A DNA stretch of 64,000 nt from Caecitellus pseudoparvulus (lineage: Eukaryota > Bigyra: Bicosoecida): the NCBI GenBank assembly GCA_965644315.1, contig CBFFRQ010000078.1, positions 1-64,000 of the forward strand. Reading direction: 5' to 3'. Positions 1 to 9,000 of this stretch are shown here, one piece after another. The translations under genes were made by a program, and so were the position numbers. The notes beneath the pieces are model-generated. The model was not told where the DNA came from and made no database searches. It saw only the letters and a list, made by a program, of their open reading frames with translations. Numbering within the stretch: position 1 is the stretch's first letter; the number at the start of each line of letters is the position of its first letter.

Positions 1-3000
1 GTGTCTGTTTCCGCTGAGAGCGCCGGAGATTTGCCACCGTTCCAACTAGTTGTGAGCAGTACGACTACCTCTGGTCCCAGCGGGTCTGACCGTGTGTCTT
101 CCATCACAACTCCAGCAGTTGTCTACAGAGTTCATGCACCGAACCTTGCAATCGATGCTCGATCTGATAATGTGACGACTTTCTCCAATGAAGTCGTAGT
201 TGGCTCCCTCGTAGAAGTGTTTTCTTTGAAGACTTTTGCCGAAGGAACGACCTCGGCAGCGAACATCTCAGTTTCCTGGGCAAATGCGAATGATGCGTTT
301 TTCTCTTTCAGCTCGCTCCTGAATGCTAGCGATGCTTTGTCGACCAGCATGCATGGAGGTGATTGGAGCTCCACTTTGGCAACAACATCAATTTCTCCAT
401 CAGTGTACGGATTCGTTGCGGATTTGGGGACTGTTATCAACGCTGACGTGAATGATAGCGTCGCAGAGTTTGTGGTTCTTTCTGCGACTGTGCGAGTGAC
501 GAACGTATCAGGAGCATTGCGACCGGGTGAGGCATTCCAACTTGCTGCTTCATTTCAGTCATCAGAAGTTTGTGATGGCTGCTTGACCGCTGTCACCAAT
601 CTAACTGTCAAAGAGCCAGTCCTCTCCTTCGGAGCCTTCTCCCCTGGGGCTTTGTTAGGCGTTAGTGCAGGGGAGTCATACAATGTGTCTGTACCTCTGT
701 CCAACGCACTTGGCTCCGCTGACGCGTTCAGCGTGGCAATCTTTGACCGTGGTCTTGCAAGTGCCCAGTATGACGTTTCGCACGTGTATGCTGACGGTGT
801 TTTGGTTCTTGATCGGTCTTCGGAGGTCAGCTTCGATGTTCTGGGCACGGAGTGGATTGCTGGGAACGCTGATGGAGTGGCAGACTTTTCTGATGCAGCT
901 CTACTACCCCATCTTTCCCTGGGCCAATCGGTGTTGCTGACGTTCACCATCCAAGTGAACCCACTTGCATCAAGCACTGACGGATTCGCAGTTGACTTGG
1001 GTGCGGTAGTCGCAAGCTACCCAAGCGTGCAGTGGGCACATAACCTGACATTTGATGCTAACACAGTGGTGCCTGCAACCTTTGGACTTCCCCCTCTGAG
1101 TCCGATCATCAATGTCGACGGTGTGTCAAACGCAAGCGAGGCTGCCGTAGGTTCTGAAGTTCAAGTGGTCATTCCGCTTCAGTTTCCACTTGGTTCTTTA
1201 TCGGAGGCGAATCTTACCATTCGTTTGAGTCCCATGTTACCTTCCTCCTTGTCCATGTCAAAGATCATTGGAGGCTTTCACCTTCAGTCAGTCAGTGGCG
1301 CGGCAGGTGTCACCTTGTCAGGGACGCTTCCAGGTGTGTCCTCGGTTCGGGCACTCTCCACCGTAAACTCAACACACGGCACAGCTTTCCTAGCATTCCA
1401 AAATGTCACCAATGATGCTGCACTAGGTGGAAGCATCAGCGGTGACCCCCTTCTTCTGACATTTTCTGCCTATGTTGCGGATACTCCAAGCGTCAGCGAA
1501 GGGGTTGCCTTCGGTGGGTTCATCGAGTTTGTCACCCCGTTCATGACTGTCAACTCATCTCTGTCTCAGGTCACCATTCGCGAGCCGCAACTGTCGAACG
1601 TCTCATTGATTGTTCACAATGGAGCTAGCCAGATTCAATATTTGAACGCTGGAGATTCAGTTGCGTTCACGGCTGAGGTGCGCCATGCACCCGCAAGCTC
1701 ATGGGACTGCTTTGGTGTCCAGGTTGTGGACTCGTGGCTTGCAACATCTTCGGCTGCATCTACCGTGCCGTCTTCCATTCCAGCAGCACAACGGTTGCTG
1801 TACCAAGCTACCTCTGCGTCGTGGGATGCAGTAGCAAGTACTCTGACAGCAGCTGGCGCTGGAGTGCTTATTGAGTCAGCCGTGCTGCCTTTGGCCTCAA
1901 GTCATGCGGAATTGAACTTCAGCATCGTCATCGCGCCTGCCTCTGAAGCGGCAGCCAGTGCATGGCCCGCGCAGACGCTGCAGCTGGAGTACTTCTCGCA
2001 CCCAAACACTACGCGGGCCAGGCGATACACGGCGATCATTGACCCTGCAGCTTCTGTGCAGGAACTGCGCATGGCTGCCCCTGCTGCACAGGTCAGTGCA
2101 GAGGGCTCAGTGCATGCTGGCAACGGAGACGGCGCTCCAACGATCGCGCCAGGAACTTCTGCTGCTTGGACGTTGAGTCTGCAGCTTCCTCTTGCAACAA
2201 TTGAAGGTGCCGAGTTCTCCCTTGACCTTGTCGGGGCAGATGGTTTCTTCGATACGTTGGAGGCGGCTGCGCTCACATTTGTGCCTGCAGCTGTGCCAAG
2301 TGCAGCTTCGCCTTCATCTGTGGCAGGCTTGGCTCCCCCGTCCGTGGACGTGGTCCAAGTCCACTTGCCGACTTCAGCAGCAGCTGGTGTCGATGGCTTT
2401 GTTGGTTCCACAGCAGATGTCGTGAGCTTCGTCACAAGTGGCGGGGTTCCGCCCACGGCCTCTGAGCTCCATTTGAACAGCACCCATGCTTTACTGGGCC
2501 CCGCTGCGTGGCGCATCGGCAACGAGCTGGCAGGGCTGTACTCCCCTGTCCCTGCTGCTGCGCCGGCCACGGGCGGGTCAGGAGCGCCGGTGGTACTCAA
2601 CCTCACAATCACAGCCACTGCTACAACCGCAAGTCAAGTCGCTCGTGGCGTGAGCAGCAGCGGGAGTGTGCGATTCGCTGGTTCTAGTGGCACTTTCCCG
2701 GCATTTGAGATGAGCTTGCCTCCGTTGACTGTTGTGGAGCCGACGGTGCAAGCTCCGTCATTCTCACCTTTGGCAGTCGCAGATGTAGATGCAGGCGATG
2801 AAGTGACTTTCTCCACCACCATCGAGCACTCTCCCGTGAGCGACTCCATTGCCCACACCATTGAGCTGTTTGATAGGAGTTTAGTGCATGGAAAGGTGGA
2901 CTACATCACGCTCTCTGGGGCATCTGTGACCTCGGAAGTTATCCACGCACGAGCCTACGACCTGCGCAGGGTTGTGGTGGGAGGCGAGGTGCAGTACGAC

Positions 3001-6000
3001 GCAGCTCTTGGGCTGGACCCGTACGGCTTGGCGGCATCCTCAGTCAACTCTGGCCTGTGGGGTGTCATTAGCAACATAACCCTGGGGCAGACTGTTCCGG
3101 TCTCCATGACTGTGCGGCTTTGGGAAGGTGTTGCAGCGGCGACAGCTGTTCGCCCCCAGTTCAACGTGACTTGGTACTCCAGCCCGGTGAAGTCCGCAGC
3201 GCGTGCCTACTGGGTTCCTGCAGCTGCAGATCCGGTGATCGGCGTGCAGGCTCCAGCTGTTGCCGTCCAGCGCAGCACAGATGACTCGACTGTGCTGGAT
3301 GCGGAGGCTGCTGTGGGTGCACTTGTATCTTGGGACATTGAAGTGGCACTGCCTGAAGGTGTCTCCACTGGCGTGGTCGTTGCCTTCAACTTGTCTTCCC
3401 TGCTTCCTCCTGGGGTCAGTGCAGCTGCGACCAACGGGCCTCTCTTGGCTGATGTCCAGGTCGTGTCTGTTCAGGCCAGTCCAGGCGGCATTGGGCTTAT
3501 CGAAGTGAACGCTACAGGATGTGCAGGTGTGGCACTTGCAGACCAGGGGGTCATGTCTGGGCCGACCTTCCCCGCTCTTGCGGCAGCTGCAACAGTATCC
3601 GCTGCTGAACAGTTGGCGGGCCACGAGATCATGGTCCGTATCCCCATGTGCTCTGTGCAGAACAAGGACGACGTCAACTCCATCAGCCAAGCCATGCAGA
3701 TTCGCCTGCAGGGCCACGTTGATGGCCGCATTCTGCCCTTGACTACGTCTTTGAATGGCGCCACCATCGCTGGCGCTGTTCGGGTGCTGAGTGATGCGGT
3801 TCCAGAACCGAGTGCTCCAGTCAATGCCAGCGCCGGTGTGATCGCGGGAGCAAACGTCGTACCCAGTGCGGCTAATTTGACTGCTGCCATCCCCAGCACC
3901 AGAGTCGTGGAGCCAAGGCTGGAGATCGTAAGCGTGAACAACACCGAAAGCGCTGGGGTGGCGGGCGACGTCATCGACACAACCATTCGGGTGTCCCACG
4001 AAGCCTCCTCGGAAAGCACTGCCTTCCACACTCGTCTCCTCGACACAAACCTGCAGGCTGGGGCCATTTCAGACAGGCTGTACCAGCCACTGTCCCTGGT
4101 CTCGATGGGCAACGAACTTCTGTCCCCTGTTGCGGCGCTGGCATCAGCCTCGGCTTTCTCCAGTGGGAACGGCGAGCTGCTCCCTGTGGGCATGTCGCTG
4201 TCAACGAGCGGCGCCCCTGAACTCACCACGACTGACGGACAAGGCGACCTCGTGTACTCGTGGAAGCTACTGGAAGGTGTTGTGCCGCAGCTGACTGTGG
4301 CTCCTGAGCTGTCTGTGCGCTTCAGCACACACAAGGACCCCGCCAACATCTATGCCCGAGAGCTTGGCCCTGTGGGACTGACCCCAGCACAGGACGCTGC
4401 CACGCATGTGCAGCAGGGCACGCTTCTTCAGGTCCTTGACGTAGGAACGATTGTCGACCCCGACGATGCATCTGCCAGTGAAGGTGCCTCAATTGTTGGA
4501 AGCCCAGGCGCCGTACCAGTGGTGCATGGGCAAGCTCTTCAAACCACTGTGACCCTCAGTGTGCCGCTTGGCACGTTGCCCAATGTGACGGCAGCTATCC
4601 CGCTGCACCCAACTCCGGGGGCCGTGGCAAACCCATCTTTGGTAGCTGTGGTTGCATCTGCAGTGGACCCGGTGACAGGTAACATAAGCAATGTGTCCCC
4701 CCTGGTGCAACTCAGAGACTGTCCACCAGGTGTTCTACTGAATGATGCAGCCTTTGGTGCACTGGGCGATTTACTACCTTCGGCTGTGAGCCTGGCAGGG
4801 AGCACCGCAGGCATGAGCCTGTGCACTCTCGTCGCAGTCCCAGCTCAAGATGTGACTGGCCGATCCATCGGGCCGCTGGCAGGGGCGAAGTCTCTGAACC
4901 TGACACTTGTTTTGAAGACGACAGTGGCTGGGACAGGTGCGGGTGTTTTGCCTCCGCTTGCAGAGGTTGGTGCGTCTCCTGTGTCAGCTGGTTTTGCTGA
5001 GGCCGTGTCTGGAAGTCTTGCCCCAGCTGGAAGTGCTCTGTCGCTGACTCCTGGTGTTGCAGCAGGTGCTGCGTCAGTTTCGTTGGTCGTGGCTGAGCCC
5101 GTGCAAGCCCAGCCAGTGCTGATCAGCGGCGCAAACTTCACGGCGGATGCTGGAGATCTTGTGTCCTTCTCTGTACGTGTTGGGCATGATCCCTCTGGCA
5201 GCACTGCAGCGAGTGCTTATTCTGTGCTGCTTTCAGACTCGCTATTGACTGGCAACGCTTACAGGCTAGTTGGTGCAACTGTCAACGGGAGTGACGTGCT
5301 TGCTGTCACAAAAGCCCAGGGACCCCATGCTGTCGTGCTGCTGGACGTTTTACACCCTTGGTCTTCAGTGAACTTGACATGGACAGTGGAGCTGACTGGC
5401 GCAGTCAATGCCAGTGACCTCTTTGTGCCAGCGCTTGAGATGACCTGGAGATCTCACCCAACATCTCCTGATGCAAAGCAGTTCGCGAGCTCCTCTTTCG
5501 TGTCCAACTCCGTTTGGCCGGCGCTGTTCAGCGGTCAGGAAGCACTGAACATATCTGTACCGTCGGTACGAGTTTTGAACATGACGGTTCATTCAACAGG
5601 CATTGTGTCACCCGAGAACGGAACCGTGTACGCAGCGGCTGGAGAGCAGCTGGACTTTGCGGTCAGTGTTGTGCTTCCTGAGGGTCACACAGATGGAGTT
5701 CTGGTGAATATCACTTCAGGCTTCAACTCTTCTGTGTTCTTCCCGAGCAGCCCGAATATTTCTCACGAAGTTCGGCCTGGTCTTCACGTCCTTGGTCTAT
5801 GTGATGGCTCGCACCACCACTCAGACCTTGTCAGCGAGGTGCTTTCTGCGCCAACAGGGAGGTGGATTGCCTTCCGGACGTGCAGGCTGTACAACACTGA
5901 CAGGGACAATGCGGTTGAAGACGTTGTAGTGTTCGGGATATCCGGATACGCTATTGAAGGTGGCGGAGACTCTGCCCTCGAAGTGAGCGTCACAGGGCCA

Positions 6001-9000
6001 ACGCAAGAGAGTGCCGCACCTGGTCCAGGTCTCATAGTTGCCCCAGTACTCGCTCTGACCCTTTCCGAAAACATAAGCACTTCAGCTGTGTCCACTCTGC
6101 AAGAGTACGCTGTTACATTAGTCGCAGAGGCCTCCACGTCGCAGCGATCTGCAGACGCGCGCGATGTTGAGCTGTCAGTGGTTGTCGTGCATGGATCAAC
6201 TGGTTCGTCTGGCTTGCCAGTACCTGCACTCAATGGGGCAGGTATTTCGGCCTCTGAGTGGTCTTTTGAAGCAACGGAGGATGTGGCCTTGGACACGATG
6301 ACTTCCTTACTCGGTGGCACACGTGAGGCAAGGGACACCTTGGTTTCGCTTGCCGCAGGTGCTGGACGCACTGGCCGGCGCCTGCAAGGTTCCACATTTG
6401 ACGTTGTATCAGTAAGGGTCCCGCTTATGGTTGATGCGGATGTTCTTCAGAGTGTGTTCACGTATGCCGTGCCGGAGCGTACGCCGCCAGGCACAATCGT
6501 GCAGCACCTCGTTGCGCTCTCTTGGTCAGGCCTGCCATCCCAGCTGGCTGTTATCGGAGCGCAGCCTTCAGTGCTTCAGCGCCTTTCTGGTTTGGAGGTG
6601 CTCGTGACGTGCGATGCATGGCATTCCTGCAGTGGAAATGGTGCTTGCCTGCCCAGCAACATGACCACCGGCGACCGTGTCGGCACAGTTGAGGTGCCTC
6701 TTGCTGGAATCGCATTAGATGGCGGGAAATCATATGCAATCAGCAGTCAATGTGTCTGCAAGACTGGCTGGACTGGTTCTTCCTGCTGCTTTTGCGACCC
6801 TAACGTTCCTGAAGAGGACACATGCAACGGGCAAGGTTCCTGCGCAGGCTACGGTGCCAGCGTGTGGGGAATCGCTCAAGGTGGACAATGCGAGTGTCGC
6901 GATGCGGTGTCCGGCCCGAGCATGGACCCATTCTGCCGTGGAGAGCGGTGCAGTGACGCTCCAGAGGCGTGTAGCACCGGTAAGTGTGCAATGGATTGCC
7001 TCGTCGGGCCGTGGGGGAACTTTACTGCTGATGTCTCGAACTCCTCTGGGCTCCTCAGTGGAAACATGACTCGCAGACGCGAAATATTGTTGCCAGTGGC
7101 ATACGGCGGCGCTCCCTGTGTCGAACCGTTGTTCGAGACAGTGCCTTGCACACTCCCTGTTTGCATCGAGCGACCGGCGGCTGCTGCCGCGCAGGAAGCT
7201 TGCGATGCATCCGCTACTGGCTTCCGCATCTCAGCCTCTCTCCCACTGGATGTCTCTGCGCAGCAACTCGCTTCCACAATTTCGATCATTTTGGTCATGC
7301 TGCTCTTTTTGGCGCTTGTGTGGGTTTGGATGCTCCGCTCTGGGTGGCTGGCTCGCTTTGCCGTGCGCGAGTGGCATGTCCCTGCTCTTGAGCGCATCAG
7401 GTCTCGAGCCCTGAACATGCTACAGCTGTACAGCGGCAAGCAACTTCCTAAGAAGCTTCACCAAGTCCTGGATGCCATGCAGTCAGTGAAAGCAACAGCG
7501 CCAGACAGTGACTCAGAGCAAGACAGCGATGAAGAAGGTGCGTCTGCAGTCACTCCGCAAGCTGTACAGCGAAGCCATGCAGTGAAGCAGTCGCTTTCCA
7601 TCGAAACCGAGAAGCCTGATGACTCTGGAGTTTCCCACGGCAGCAATGATGCTGAGGTTCGCAGCAACGCAGTCTTGGGGCAAAACTCGTCTGCTAGTTA
7701 CCTTCCACCACAGCTTTGGATGAATTGGCGCAACGTGCTGATCGTGTGCTTGCTCGCCACTGACGGCATCATGAGTGTCGCTCCTCTCTTCATGGAGCAG
7801 GTGCCCTGGCTTCCGTACATTCCCACGAAAGCAGTTGCGCGGCTGTTCTCTTTGTCTGTGGTGAAGTACTTGCCCCTCTACTCCCTCTTCTATGTTTCTT
7901 TTGCCCTTATTATCCTTGCGCTCGCACTCATTCTTCCCATGCACCGGCAATGGCGCGAGGATGAAGTTCGTAAGCTTGGGAAGCACTCGCGGTCTTCCCC
8001 CAAGAAGACTGCCAAGGTTGCGCCGCTTGCCCAACCATCGTCACCCCAACAGCAAGATCAGCCGGTGGTCGGGCACACCGCTGAGCTTGAGGACGAAAAG
8101 CCTGGCCCATTCACAATCGCGCCGTTGTCTCGTGAAGCCCCAGAGGAGCCAAAGCAGGAGACGCCTCCTGCCTTGGCAGACGAGCCACAGAGAAAACGAG
8201 GTGCTTTGGCACCCTTGCGCCCACTTGGGCACAAAAGGCCTGGTGCTGCGAGTGCTGCACATCCTCCAGGCGGTGAACCACATGCTGAGGTGCGCTTTGG
8301 CGCACAAACTGTCCTGGCTTCACCCCGTAAGCCCAATGGGAAAGTTGATGAAGTCCAGCGAGAAGAACCGACGAGCGTGAGCAAGGCGCCCGACGCACAG
8401 ACACAGGCACGGACAGGAGACAGCCAAGTTTCGCATGCGGTCAGCTTGACCCCCGTTCGCCGAGATGAGTTTGGGGAGCCCGTGCTCTCGGCACAGCAGG
8501 AACACCACGTTGCATACAAGACCACATGGTACCATGGGTCCATCCCTTTCTTGCTATATGCTGCAGGCACCGTCTTGCTCATGCCGATGTACGTCATTCT
8601 GTTGCAGCCTTTCACATGCGGCTTCCCCTTTGGTGGATATTCTGAAGATGCTGTTGGCAACTGCCTCCCTGAGCCGTGCTGGGGCAACTTGCACATTTTG
8701 ATGGCTGTCCTGTCTGCTGTCTTGCTTGCTCTGTTGGGGCACCTGCTGTTTGTCTGGCTACCCCACCGAATGTTCCACGATCGACCACTTGAGGAACACC
8801 GCGATATGGAAGGTGTCCTCGCATACATTCTCGCAAGAAGGGCCCACTCCGTTTCGGGCAGCCCGCTCGTCCCTCTGGATGAAGGCTTCGATATGAAGCT
8901 GGTCGCTTTCAACCCTCGCAAGTTGACGAACGAGCGGCTGGTAGCCTCGCTGAGGCGGTGGGTCCACAACTTTGAAGCTCACCCAATGCTCCCCTTCTTC

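Noticed and set aside
3040-4349. Minus-strand frames of 329 and 292 aa inside the left giant gene
   Set aside because: Composition is that of antisense GC-rich coding DNA and no domains are seen; the plus frame is continuous over 11 kb.
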